A DNA stretch of 64,000 nt from Deltaproteobacteria bacterium (lineage in GTDB: Bacteria > Myxococcota_A > UBA796 > GCA-2862545). The stretch is from contig SBGP01000107.1 of NCBI GenBank assembly GCA_006226595.1, forward strand, positions 1 to 64,000, read 5' to 3'. Shown here in pieces: positions 41,979 through 50,902 of this stretch. The notes under the pieces were generated by a model. The model ran no database searches, had not been told where the DNA came from, and saw only the letters and a list, made by a program, of their open reading frames with translations. The position numbers were made by a program, and so were the translations under genes. The number at the start of each line of letters is the position of its first letter. Within the stretch, counting starts at the first letter, position 1.

Positions 41979-43457
41979 ATGTCCAAGGCTCTCGAGACGC
42001 TGAACGCCATTCGCTCTGCCACCGGGGCTGCCCAGACTACCGGCCTCACGGATGACGTGATCGAGCGCTTCCTCGCCGAGGACCCCGCCCTCGGCCAGGC
42101 GATCGAGGCGGCCGCCGTGGCCTTCGAGCACGTGCGCACCGAGTTCCCCGAGCTGCTCGGCGACGAGGTCGATGCCATCGAGCTCGCCCAGTCCGGCTAC
42201 GTGAACTTCTACAGCGCCGGCGCTGTGAACCCCTACGTCGCGCTTGCCGCCAAGGGCGCGTGGGTCGTGACCCTGCACGGCGCGGTTGTCCACGACAACG
42301 GTGGCTACGGCATGCTCGGCTTCGGTCACAACCCCGACTTCGTGATCGAGGCGATGAGCAAGCCCCAGGTGATGGCGAACATCATGACCGCCAGCGCCGC
42401 CCAGCTCGCGCTCAGCCGCGCGCTTCGCAAGGAGCTCGGCCACGCCCGCACCGATGCACCGTTCCCGAAGGTGCTGTGCATGAACTCGGGCTCGGAGGCG
42501 ATGACCGTCGCCGCCCGCATCGCCGACATCCACTCGAAGAACAACGCCAAGGGCCGCAAGACGACCTTCCTCGGCATCGAGCGCGCCTTCCACGGCCGCA
42601 CCGACCGCCCGGCGCAGCTCTCCGACTCGTCGCTGCCCGTGTACCGCAAGTACTGCAAGAGCTTCGCCGACCGCGACAACCTGTGGACCGTGCCCGCCAA
42701 CGACGTCGCCGCGCTCGAGGCCGCCTTCCAGCGCGCCGCCGACGAGAACGTGTACATCGAGGTCATGTTCATGGAGCCCGTCCAGGGCGAGGGCAGCCCG
42801 GGCATGGCGATGACCCGTGAGTTCTACGACGCCGCGCGTCGCCTCACCCTCGCGCACGACACGCTGTTCGTCGTCGACAGCATCCAGGCGGGCCTGCGCG
42901 CGACCGGTTGCCTGTCGATCGTCGACTACCCGGGCTTCGAGGACTGCGTGCCGCCGGACATGGAGTCCTGGTCCAAGGCTCTCAACGGCGGCCAGTACCC
43001 GCTGTCCGTGCTCGGCCTGTCCGACCGCGCCGTCGCCATCTACCAGCGCGGTGTGTACGGCAACACCATGACCACGAACCCCCGCGCCCTCGACGTCGCG
43101 GTGTCCGTGCTCGATGCCGTGGACGACAGCCTGCGCCAGAACATCCGCCGTCAGGGCAAGGCCTTCATCGCCGACCTCGAGGGTCTGGCCACGGAGTTCC
43201 CCGGCCTGATCACCGAGGTCCAGGGCACCGGCCTGCTGTTCTGCGCCGAGCTCGACCCGGCTCAGGCCACGGTCATCGGACCCGGCTCGGCCGAGGAGCG
43301 CATGCGCCTCCGCGGTGTCGGTGTCATTCACGGCGGTCGCAACGCACTGCGCTTCACCCCGCACTTCCGCATCACCGATGCCGAGCGGGCCCTGGTCATC
43401 GACACGCTCCGCGAGGTCCTCGCCGAGATCCAGGGCGAGGTCCGCAAGGCGGGCTAG
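41979..43457 (+). CDS. Class III PLP-dependent aminotransferase
   Basis: The 492-residue enzyme starts behind GGAGGAAG. It has the class III fold features LCMNSGSEAMTVAARIADIH, FHGRTDRP, EVMFMEPVQGEGS, DTLFVVDSIQAGLRATG and the PLP-binding Lys333 in MESWSKALNGGQYPLS. The Asp in VVDSIQAGLRATG replaces the common D-E-V-Q-T-G signature with D-S-I-Q-A-G, which sets it apart from ornithine and acetylornithine aminotransferases. It probably transfers an amino group from an omega- or lysine-type amine. It stands alone; a GC-rich hairpin follows. Confidence 0.9.
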   Translation: MSKALETLNAIRSATGAAQTTGLTDDVIERFLAEDPALGQAIEAAAVAFEHVRTEFPELLGDEVDAIELAQSGYVNFYSAGAVNPYVALAAKGAWVVTLHGAVVHDNGGYGMLGFGHNPDFVIEAMSKPQVMANIMTASAAQLALSRALRKELGHARTDAPFPKVLCMNSGSEAMTVAARIADIHSKNNAKGRKTTFLGIERAFHGRTDRPAQLSDSSLPVYRKYCKSFADRDNLWTVPANDVAALEAAFQRAADENVYIEVMFMEPVQGEGSPGMAMTREFYDAARRLTLAHDTLFVVDSIQAGLRATGCLSIVDYPGFEDCVPPDMESWSKALNGGQYPLSVLGLSDRAVAIYQRGVYGNTMTTNPRALDVAVSVLDAVDDSLRQNIRRQGKAFIADLEGLATEFPGLITEVQGTGLLFCAELDPAQATVIGPGSAEERMRLRGVGVIHGGRNALRFTPHFRITDAERALVIDTLREVLAEIQGEVRKAG

Positions 43458-43540
43458 CTCGCGGGGTGGGGGAGCGCGGCTCGCGAGGCCGCGCCCTCGC
43501 CCTGGTGTCGCGGTAGCGGAGGTCACTGGGTCACCTGCGG

Positions 43541-43546
43541 TAGGTT
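43541..43546 (+). promoter_or_regulatory. Putative -10 hexamer (TAGGTT), leaderless spacing
   Basis: TAGGTT is followed by six bases (cgaccc) and then GTG at 43553. No ribosome binding site lies in between. Confidence 0.45.
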
Positions 43547-43552
43547 CGACCC

Positions 43553-46500
43553 GTGGACGCTGTGATTCGACTTGGACAGAGCCCGTACGCCGTAGTGGAG
43601 CCCATTGCGACGGGTGGGTTCGCGCGCGTGTGGCGGGGGGTGCACCTGCCTACGGGTCGCGGCGTGGCCGTCAAGGTGGTGGCGGGCAGCGAGGAGCGGC
43701 GACGGCACTCGAGCGCGATGCTGCGCCGTGAGCTGCGGCTGTTGTCGCGTCTCGATCATCCCCACGTGGTCCGGGTCCACGACTTGCTCGACGCGGACGC
43801 GGCGGTCGAAGCCGCGACGCACGGGGCCATCCGCGAGGGAAGCCCGGCGCTGATCATGGACTGGTGTGCGGGTGGCAGCCTCGAGGCGGTGGAGGAGGTG
43901 CTCGAGTGGGGCACGCTCCGCGGCATGGTGGCCCAGCTGCTCGCGGCCCTCGCGCACGCGCACGCCCGGGGAGTCCTGCACCTCGACGTGAAGCCTCCGA
44001 ACCTGTTCGTCACCAGTCGGGTGGGCTGGACCGTGGCGCTGGGCGACTTCGGCGTGGCCGCGCTGCACGCCGCGGAGGGTGAGGACGGGCGCATGCGCGG
44101 TGGGACCGAGGGCTTCATGGCCCCGGAGCAGGCCCGTCGACGTCCGTGGGAGCTGCAGCCGCACACCGACGTGTACGCAGTGGGACGGACCCTGGAGTGG
44201 CTGCTCGACCGCCACCGACCCATGGTTCCGGCCGGCACCGAGGAGCTGGTGGCGGCGCTCACGGCGTTCGACCCGGCCCATCGCATCCCCACCGCCGCGC
44301 GGGCGCTCGGGGCGCTGCGGGCGCTCGGCGCGCCGGAGATCTCGTGGACCGGCGAAGAGGCGGCGACGGCGAGTCACACGGTGGACGTGGATGCGCTGCT
44401 GGGGGCGCTTCCCGAGCCGCGCCAAGCCATGTCGACGCCGGTGCCGACCACGCTTGCGGTGCCGCCTCACTGGCTGACGGAGATGGGCGACATGTTCGGC
44501 GGCCCGGTGGTCGGCTCCCTCGAGCTTCGCCTCGCGCAACCGCCGATGTTCGCGCGAACCTCACTCCAGGCTCGGCTGTGGGATGCGGTCTCGGACCTGC
44601 GTGAGCGCGGGACCGAGGCGAGACTGTGGCTTCGCGGGCCCTTCGGTGTGGGGCGCAGTCGCCTGGCTCGCGAGTTGCTCGCTCATTGCGAAGAGACCGG
44701 CGCCGCGCGGACCCTCGCGATCCAGCTCTCGTCGGAGCGCGCCGTCGAAGATGCGGTGCGCGAGGCGGTGGTGAGCTGGCTGGGTGCGATGGCGTCTTCA
44801 CGAGACGAACGGCTCCTCCGCGCCGAGCAGGTCGCCGAACAGCTGGACCTCGAACGCTCACTACCGGCACTGCTCGACCTCGTGAGCGAACGGGTTCACG
44901 GCTCCGCTGCCGTGGACTGTCTGGTCGAGCTGCTCGCCGACCGCGACACCGAGCGCTGGGTGGTGCTCGTCGACGACGCCGACGCGCATCCCCGCGCCAG
45001 CGGCCTGCTGGCGACCCTCGCGGAGCAGCCGGGCGCGCTGGTGATCGCCACGGCGGGGGCGCCGGCGCCCGCCCGGTGGAGCGAGGTCGTGGTGCCACCC
45101 CTGACCGCGGAGGAGTATCGGGTGCTGGCCGCGCGACTGCTTCCTGGTGGCGGCAGGGTGCACCAACAGCTCGTCGCCGAGGGGCGAGGTCTGCCGCTGG
45201 AGCTGGTCGAGCGCCTGCGACTGTGGCTCAGCGAGGGCGCGCTGCGTCGCGTGGACACGGGCTGGGACGTGGTGCTGGGCGACGGACCGATCGGCGAGCT
45301 CTGGGAGGCGAGGCTGGCCGCCGCGGCGCGCGATGCCAGCGAGGAGAGACTGCTCGCCGCCGCCGCGCTGCTCGGCACGCGCTTCCGCACCGACGAGCTT
45401 GCAACGCTGGATGCCGAAGCGCACCGATACGTCGATCACCTCGCATCGATCGGGCTGATCGCGTACGGCGAGGACCAGCGCTGGGCGTGGGAGCACGAGG
45501 TTCTCCGGCGACGGGTCGCCGATCGCGCCGAGCGGGCCGTCGCCGAAGACCTGGCCAGTGGGCTCGAATCGCAGGGGATCTCGCTGCAGCGGCGAGCCCT
45601 GCTGTGGGAGCGGGCCGGGAATGTGGAGCGGGCGCGGGCGCTGTGGATCGAGGTGGTCGAGCAGGCGCGAGGTCGCGACGACGACGACGGTGGGCTCGAT
45701 GCCCTGGGCGAGGTCGAGCGTCTCGGCGAGCAGCTGTCGCCGGCGGACCCCAGGCATCTCCATGCGCTGGTTCTGCGCGGGCTGATCCACGAGGGGCTTG
45801 GGGAGCACGAGCTCGGCGCCGCCCACGGGCAGCGCATCCGCGAGCTGGGGGAGGCACATGGCTGGCCGTCCGCGGGGGCCTACGCCTCCTGGCTCGATGC
45901 CCGCCGGCAGATGTTCCAAGGGGCCCGCGCGCAGGCAAGGGACGCGTTTCGCGTGCTCGATGCGTACGTGGGCGACCTCGGCGACGATCTGCTCACTGCC
46001 CGCGTCGCCTTCGACCTGGGACGAACGCTCGCGTTCACCGGAGACCCGCACGCGGCGATTCCCGTGCTCGAGCGGGCGCTGCAGGGCTACGTCGCACTGG
46101 CGTACATCAACGGCATCAACGTCGCGGCGCCGTACCTCGGCTACGCGATGGCGGAGTCTGGCGACGTGGACGGGGCGATGGCGTTGCTCGCCCGGACGGC
46201 GAGCTGGGCAGCGCTCCCGGATGCCCACGAGGCTCGGGCCCTTCGCGAGCTGCTCCTCGCGAACCTGCACAGTCAGCGGGGCGAGCACGAGCTCGAGGAG
46301 CAGGCCCTGTTGCGGGAGCGCGAGGCTCAGCCCTTCCGTCGGCGCTGGCTGTCGCGCATCAACCTCGCGCTGTGCCGGCTCGCGATCGAGGTCACCCCTG
46401 GAGGCATCGTCGAGGCCCAGGCAGCCATTGCCGAGCTCGAAGCCAAGGACGCGGGACAGCATGCTCGGGTGGGGCATGCGTTGCTGCTGCAGTTTCTCGC

Positions 46501-46693
46501 GGTTCCGGACCGCCGCGAGGCCTTCCGACGCCACCTCGATGCCGCCGAGGCCCTCCATCACGACGCATTTACGTCACGTGAGCTGGTGCGGGGCCTCGGA
46601 CGCGCGGTGGACGCCGTCGACGAGCAGGGGTGGACGGACGTCCGCGAGCGGGTGACCTCGTTGCGCGACACCATTGCCGGGAGGGGGCGCTGA
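43553..46693 (+). CDS. Ser/Thr kinase fused to AAA-type ATPase and TPR region
   Basis: The 1046-residue protein has an N-terminal Hanks kinase domain: IATGGFARVWRG, Lys in VAVKVV, catalytic loop LHLDVKPPN (His-Leu-Asp in place of His-Arg-Asp) and DFG in LGDFGVAAL. At about 350-700 lies a STAND-like NTPase with P-loop RGPFGVGRSRLARELL, where the usual Lys is Arg, and Walker B WVVLVDDAD. The C-terminal third is helical and TPR-like (GLIHEGLGEHELGAAHGQRI onward). This is a common myxobacterial architecture for signalling hubs. The Arg in place of Lys in the P-loop and the HLD change may lower ATPase and kinase activity. Start GTG 43553 is supported by the upstream hexamer. Confidence 0.88.
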   Translation: MDAVIRLGQSPYAVVEPIATGGFARVWRGVHLPTGRGVAVKVVAGSEERRRHSSAMLRRELRLLSRLDHPHVVRVHDLLDADAAVEAATHGAIREGSPALIMDWCAGGSLEAVEEVLEWGTLRGMVAQLLAALAHAHARGVLHLDVKPPNLFVTSRVGWTVALGDFGVAALHAAEGEDGRMRGGTEGFMAPEQARRRPWELQPHTDVYAVGRTLEWLLDRHRPMVPAGTEELVAALTAFDPAHRIPTAARALGALRALGAPEISWTGEEAATASHTVDVDALLGALPEPRQAMSTPVPTTLAVPPHWLTEMGDMFGGPVVGSLELRLAQPPMFARTSLQARLWDAVSDLRERGTEARLWLRGPFGVGRSRLARELLAHCEETGAARTLAIQLSSERAVEDAVREAVVSWLGAMASSRDERLLRAEQVAEQLDLERSLPALLDLVSERVHGSAAVDCLVELLADRDTERWVVLVDDADAHPRASGLLATLAEQPGALVIATAGAPAPARWSEVVVPPLTAEEYRVLAARLLPGGGRVHQQLVAEGRGLPLELVERLRLWLSEGALRRVDTGWDVVLGDGPIGELWEARLAAAARDASEERLLAAAALLGTRFRTDELATLDAEAHRYVDHLASIGLIAYGEDQRWAWEHEVLRRRVADRAERAVAEDLASGLESQGISLQRRALLWERAGNVERARALWIEVVEQARGRDDDDGGLDALGEVERLGEQLSPADPRHLHALVLRGLIHEGLGEHELGAAHGQRIRELGEAHGWPSAGAYASWLDARRQMFQGARAQARDAFRVLDAYVGDLGDDLLTARVAFDLGRTLAFTGDPHAAIPVLERALQGYVALAYINGINVAAPYLGYAMAESGDVDGAMALLARTASWAALPDAHEARALRELLLANLHSQRGEHELEEQALLREREAQPFRRRWLSRINLALCRLAIEVTPGGIVEAQAAIAELEAKDAGQHARVGHALLLQFLAVPDRREAFRRHLDAAEALHHDAFTSRELVRGLGRAVDAVDEQGWTDVRERVTSLRDTIAGRGR

Positions 46694-47208
46694 AGGGACC
46701 CAAGCCGCCGAAGGACTACACCGACGTCGTGCAGACGCCCCAGAGCGTCACCGCGCACGTGATCGCCGTCGTGCACTCCCCCTGGAAGGAGCGGCACGGC
46801 ACCCCGCGCCAGCCGCTGCGCTCGCTGGGCATGGAGTCGGGCATCGTCGATGGCACGATCGAGCTCGTGAAGGGCCTGCCCATCGAGTTCCTTCAGGATC
46901 TCGAGGGCTTCTCCCACATCTGGTTGCTGCCGTGGTTCCACCTCAACGGGCACCGCAAGCGACCGCTCGTGCAGCCGCCTCGCGGCGGTCCCAAGCGCGG
47001 CGTGCTCTCCACGCGCGCGCCTCACCGGCCGAACCCGCTCGGACTCTCGGTGGTCGAGCTGCTGCGCATCGAGGGCCGGGTGATCCACGTGCGTGGGCTC
47101 GATCTCATCGATGGCACGCCGATCCTCGACATCAAACCGTACATCCGCGACTACGACGCGTGGCCCGAGGCGAGCCGCGGCTGGCTCGAGGACATGCCGA
47201 ACCCGTAG
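46690..47208 (+). CDS. tRNA (adenine-N6)-methyltransferase TrmO/TsaA family
   Basis: The frame encodes HVIAVVHSPWKERHGTPRQP, EFLQDLEGFSHIWLLPWFH, STRAPHRPNPLGLSVVEL and GLDLIDGTPILDIKPYI, the complete TrmO signature set. TrmO methylates the t6A37 of tRNA-Thr using SAM. The start is not obvious: CTG 46690 overlaps the upstream stop (CTGA) behind GGGAGGGGG; GTG 46729 matches the normal family length but lacks a binding site. With CTG it is 172 residues. It is cotranscribed with the kinase gene. The conserved R-P-N-P loop is present, so it should be active. Confidence 0.87.
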   Translation: MKGPKPPKDYTDVVQTPQSVTAHVIAVVHSPWKERHGTPRQPLRSLGMESGIVDGTIELVKGLPIEFLQDLEGFSHIWLLPWFHLNGHRKRPLVQPPRGGPKRGVLSTRAPHRPNPLGLSVVELLRIEGRVIHVRGLDLIDGTPILDIKPYIRDYDAWPEASRGWLEDMPNP

Positions 47209-47308
47209 TTCTCCGGCGGATCCGCGTGTCGTGCGGCCTCGACGGAGTCGAGGGGCGAGGCCGGTTCTCGGCGCGTATACTGCGGCACCCCCCCTCAGCG
47301 AGGCCACC

Positions 47309-48118
47309 CTGCGAAGCTGGCTGCCCATCGTGCTGCTCGCGTGCAGCCCCGACTTCGAGCCCATCGCCACCGACGAGGTGACGAGTGACGACGCGGACAG
47401 CGGCTCCTCCTTCGACGGACGCCGCATCGCGCCGGGCATGCTGGCATTCTACGAGTCGGAAGGCTGCCCGGACGGCTGGTCGCCCTATGACCCCGCCTCG
47501 GGACGCGCGCTGGTCGCCGCCCACGACGGCTCTGGCGTTGGGACCACCGTCGGAGCACCGCTCGACGACCACGTGCCGGACGAACACACCCACACCGTGA
47601 CTGGCTCGGCGACCGTGGGCTCGACGGGACTCGCGGGGGTGCAGGGCTGCTGCACCTCCACGCCAGGCGCGCACGGCAGCTACGCGGTGAGCGGCGACGG
47701 CGACGCGCGGGACAACCGGATGCCCACGCTGGCCCTGCAGGTCTGCGCCCGGGATGGGGACACGTCGTGGTCCCCCGGCGCGGACGACCCGTTCCCGAGC
47801 GGCACCGCGGCCTTCTTCGTGCGGCCCGCGTGCCCGGAAGGCTGGGCCCCGATCGAGGCCGCCAAGGGACGACTGGTCGCGGGACTCACCATGTTCGGCG
47901 ACCCGCTGCAGACCGTGGGCGCCCCGCTTGCCGATGGCGAGGATCGAAAGCACGGGCACGCCGTGAGTGGCAGTGTCGAGGTTCCGGTGGCCAGCATCGC
48001 CGGTTCTTCCGGCGGCACGGTGTACGCCGCGGCGGGTAGCCATCCGATGAGTGGCACCACCGACGAAGCGTCGAGCGGCCTGCCCTTCGTGCAGGCGCTA
48101 TTCTGCGGGAAGGAGTGA
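47309..48118 (+). CDS. Lipoprotein with duplicated tail-collar-like domain
   Basis: The frame encodes LRSWLPIVLLAC (lipoprotein signal) followed by two related units of about 110 residues. Each has C-P-x-G-W near the start (EGCPDGWSPYDPASGRAL, PACPEGWAPIEAAKGRL), then a D-D/E block and H-x-H (DEHTHTVTGSA, DRKHGHAVSGS). This C-P-x-G-W, G-R-x-x-V/A-G, H-x-H pattern is seen in phage tail-collar-like and secreted collar proteins. No ATG or GTG fits the signal; CTG 47309 with GCGAGG upstream is the best start, and TATACT at 47276 is a good -10. Protein length is 269 residues. Confidence 0.75.
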   Translation: MRSWLPIVLLACSPDFEPIATDEVTSDDADSGSSFDGRRIAPGMLAFYESEGCPDGWSPYDPASGRALVAAHDGSGVGTTVGAPLDDHVPDEHTHTVTGSATVGSTGLAGVQGCCTSTPGAHGSYAVSGDGDARDNRMPTLALQVCARDGDTSWSPGADDPFPSGTAAFFVRPACPEGWAPIEAAKGRLVAGLTMFGDPLQTVGAPLADGEDRKHGHAVSGSVEVPVASIAGSSGGTVYAAAGSHPMSGTTDEASSGLPFVQALFCGKE

Positions 48119-48120
48119 GC

Positions 48121-48528
48121 ATGCGCATCGCCGTGGCCGCAGCCATCGCCTTCTTCGTCGCGCTCGCCTCGGCGGATACCGGCGAGGTCGAGGAGATCCC
48201 GTCGGGCACCGTCGTGTACGTGCAGGCGTCGACCTGTCCGGACGGATGGGAAGAGGCCTTCGACCTCCGCGGGCGCATCGTCGTCGGGACCACCGCCATC
48301 AACGCGCCGGGCGACACCTACGGCGACCCTCTCGAAGCGGGCGAGGACCGTGCCCACGGGCATGCGGTGACCGGGACCGCGAGCGTGCCCTCGCTGTCGG
48401 TGGCGCTCGCCTCGGGGTGCTGCAACGACAGCGTGGGCGGAAACGGGAGCTTCGCGGTGACCGGTACCGCCGAGCCCGTGTCCTCGGGCCTGCCGACCGT
48501 GTCTCTCCGAGCGTGCCGCTTCCCGTGA
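48121..48528 (+). CDS. Secreted single tail-collar-like domain protein
   Basis: The 135-residue protein has a cleavable signal (MRIAVAAAIAFFVALASA) and one copy of the unit found twice in the upstream protein: STCPDGWEEAFDLRGRIVVG, EDRAHGHAVTGTASV and ASGCCNDSVGGNGSFAV. GGAAGGAG precedes the ATG. It follows the upstream gene by two bases and overlaps the response-regulator gene by GTGA, so all belong to one transcript. A role as an extracellular sensor component for the two-component system is suggested by position only. Confidence 0.8.
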   Translation: MRIAVAAAIAFFVALASADTGEVEEIPSGTVVYVQASTCPDGWEEAFDLRGRIVVGTTAINAPGDTYGDPLEAGEDRAHGHAVTGTASVPSLSVALASGCCNDSVGGNGSFAVTGTAEPVSSGLPTVSLRACRFP

Positions 48529-49838
48529 GTCGCATCCTCCTCGTGGACGATGACGCCACCGGGCGTCGCGTGGCCGTGCACAACCTGCGTCGGGCCGGGC
48601 TCGAGGTGGACGATGCCGAGGACGGGGCGGCGGCGCTCGCGGCCTTCGATCCCGGTGTGCACGCGGTGGTCGTCACCGACCTCAAGATGCCCGGGGTCGA
48701 CGGCATGACCCTGCTCGCCACCGTGCACGCCAGGGCGCCGGGCGTGCCGGTGATCGTGATCACGGCCTTTGGCGACGTCGAGAAGGCGGTGGAGGCGATG
48801 CGCGCCGGCGCGTGGGACTTCATCGAGAAGCCGTTCGCGCGTGAGAAGCTCGAGCTCGCCGTGCGCCGCGCGCTCGAGGCATCGAGCTTGCGGCGCGAGA
48901 ACGCGCGCCTGCGGCAGGGTGTCGAGCGTCCCATCGTCGCCGAGAGCCAGGTGATGACCGATGTGCTGCGTCTGGTCGATCGCGCCGCGCCCCGGCCGCT
49001 GCCCGTGCTGATCACCGGCGAGTCTGGGGTCGGCAAGGAGCTCATCGCCCGGCGGCTGCACGCTCGCTCCGGTCGCTCGGGCGCCTTCGTCGCGGTGAAC
49101 TGCGCGGCCCTGCCCGCGGAGCTGCTCGAGAGCGAGCTGTTCGGCCACACCCGCGGAGCGTTCACCGGTGCGAGCAAGCCCCGCGAGGGGCGCTTTCGCC
49201 GCGCCGATCGGGGCACCCTGTTCCTCGACGAGATCGGTGAGCTTCCTGCGGCCTTGCAGTCCAAGCTGCTGCGCGTGCTCGAGGAGGGCGCAGTCGACGT
49301 GGTCGGCGCCGACGAGCCCGTGTCCGTCGACGTGCGCGTGGTCGCCGCCACCAACCAGGACGTAGACGCGCAGATCGCCGAGGGCAGCCTTCGCGAGGAC
49401 CTGTTCTTCCGACTGGCCGCGGTGCGGGTGGAGGTGCCTCCGCTCCGGGCGCGAAAGGCGGACATCCAGCCGCTGGCCGAGCGTTTCCTTGCCGAGTCCG
49501 GCGTGGACCTGCCCATCGGACCCGAGCTCGCCGACGAGCTCCGCCGTCGCCCATGGCCCGGCAACGTGCGCGAGTTGCGCAACGCGGTCGAGCGGCTGGT
49601 GATGCTCTCCGACGGCGAACTCTCAGTCGCCGACCTGCCGAGCGCGCGGGCCCTGCGCACCGGTGGCGAGTCCTGGCTCGAGGCCATTCCCGAAGAGCTC
49701 TCCCTGGTCGACGTCGAAGCCCAGGTCATCGCGCATGCGCTCGCCCGCCACGAAGGCAACGTCAGCGCCGCCGCGCGTGCGCTTCGCGTGCCACGGCACA
49801 TCCTCGTCTACCGCATCCAGAAGTACGGGCTCGGATGA
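48525..49838 (+). CDS. Sigma54-dependent response regulator (NtrC family)
   Basis: The 437-residue protein starts at GTG 48525. A receiver domain (ILLVDDDATGRR, phospho-Asp in VVVTDLKMPGVDG, Lys in DFIEKPF) is followed by an AAA+ activator with Walker A GESGVGKEL, the sigma54-contact loop GAFTGA, Walker B LFLDEIGEL and R-x-x-D in REDLFFRL. The C-terminus has a Fis-type helix-turn-helix (HEGNVSAAARALRVPRHILV). It should activate sigma54 promoters after phosphorylation by the sensor kinase encoded directly downstream. Confidence 0.95.
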   Translation: MSRILLVDDDATGRRVAVHNLRRAGLEVDDAEDGAAALAAFDPGVHAVVVTDLKMPGVDGMTLLATVHARAPGVPVIVITAFGDVEKAVEAMRAGAWDFIEKPFAREKLELAVRRALEASSLRRENARLRQGVERPIVAESQVMTDVLRLVDRAAPRPLPVLITGESGVGKELIARRLHARSGRSGAFVAVNCAALPAELLESELFGHTRGAFTGASKPREGRFRRADRGTLFLDEIGELPAALQSKLLRVLEEGAVDVVGADEPVSVDVRVVAATNQDVDAQIAEGSLREDLFFRLAAVRVEVPPLRARKADIQPLAERFLAESGVDLPIGPELADELRRRPWPGNVRELRNAVERLVMLSDGELSVADLPSARALRTGGESWLEAIPEELSLVDVEAQVIAHALARHEGNVSAAARALRVPRHILVYRIQKYGLG

Positions 49839-50902
49839 GGCGACTGGCGCCGTTGTTCACCACCCGAGGCGCGATGCTCGTGTGGCTGCCCGTGGTCCTG
49901 GTCACCGCGCTGCACTACGGCGCACCGCATCACGCTGCGTGGATGCACTCGGTGGCCCGCCGTGGCTTCTACGTGCCCATCCTGCTCGCCGCCGCGCTCG
50001 CCGGCATTCCCGGCGGTCTGACCGCCGCGCTCACCGCGATCGTGCTCTACCTGCCTCACGCGCTGGGCTACGGCGTGCACCACGTCGATCCCGGCGGCTC
50101 TTCCGAGAAGTGGCTCGAGATGGGCTTCTACCTCGTGCTCGGTGGGCTCGCGGGTGCGGTGGCCGAGCGGGCTCAGCGCGACCGGGAGCGCCAGGCCGAG
50201 CTCGTTGCCGAGCTCTCGTCGACGCTGGAGCAGGTCCAGGCGAAGGATGCGCAGCTCGAGCGCGCTTCGCGGCTCGAGGCGCTCGGACAGCTGTCCGCCG
50301 GGCTCGCCCACGAGATCAAGAACCCGCTGCACGCCATGCGCGGCACCGCGGAGATCGTGCTCGACGTGGTCCCCGAGGACGCCGAGGAACGACCGCTCGC
50401 CGAGGCATTGATCACCGAGATCGACCGGCTGTCGACCGTGCTCCAGCGCTTCCTCGACTACGCGCGCAGCGCCGATGCCGAGCGCTCTCCCCTCGATGTC
50501 GCGGAGGTCACCGCGCACGTGGCCGACCTGCTCCGCGCCCAGGCGGGCAAGCAAGGGACCGCCGTGGTCCTCGAGGGTGCGTCCGCCGAAGTGGTCGCCA
50601 ACCGCGATCAGCTCGTGCAGGTGGCGCTCGCCATCGCGATCAACGGACTCCAGGCTCTGGAGCAGGGGGGCCGACTCACGCTACGCAGCGAGCCTGGGGC
50701 GCTGGTCGTCGAGAATGACGGGCCGCTCATCGAAGAGGCGCTGCTGGAGCGGATCTTCGATCCCTTCGTCTCCACGCGCGACACCGGGACCGGCCTCGGG
50801 CTGTCCACCGCCTGGCGCATCGTCGACGACCACGGCGGCCGCATCGAGGTCGAGAACCTCGACGACGGCGTGCGCTTCGCGATTCGCCTGCCCACCGACT
50901 GA
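49835..50902 (+). CDS. Membrane sensor histidine kinase (NtrB type)
   Basis: The 355-residue protein starts with ATG overlapping the regulator stop. Residues about 10-110 hold three to four membrane helices (AMLVWLPVVLVTALHYG, FYVPILLAAALAGIPGG, MGFYLVLGGLAGAVAE), followed by a coiled coil and the phosphorylation motif GLAHEIKNPLHAMRG. The ATPase domain has a reduced N-box (AIAINGLQALEQGG), G1 VVENDG, and G2 DTGTGLGLSTAWRI. There is no large periplasmic domain, so signal sensing probably occurs within the membrane or via partners. It pairs with the regulator upstream. Confidence 0.95.
   Translation: MRRLAPLFTTRGAMLVWLPVVLVTALHYGAPHHAAWMHSVARRGFYVPILLAAALAGIPGGLTAALTAIVLYLPHALGYGVHHVDPGGSSEKWLEMGFYLVLGGLAGAVAERAQRDRERQAELVAELSSTLEQVQAKDAQLERASRLEALGQLSAGLAHEIKNPLHAMRGTAEIVLDVVPEDAEERPLAEALITEIDRLSTVLQRFLDYARSADAERSPLDVAEVTAHVADLLRAQAGKQGTAVVLEGASAEVVANRDQLVQVALAIAINGLQALEQGGRLTLRSEPGALVVENDGPLIEEALLERIFDPFVSTRDTGTGLGLSTAWRIVDDHGGRIEVENLDDGVRFAIRLPTD

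Noticed and set aside
43474-43494. Terminator after the class III aminotransferase
   Set aside because: GCGCGGC pairs with GCCGCGC around a seven-base loop, but no T-tract follows, so an intrinsic terminator cannot be supported.
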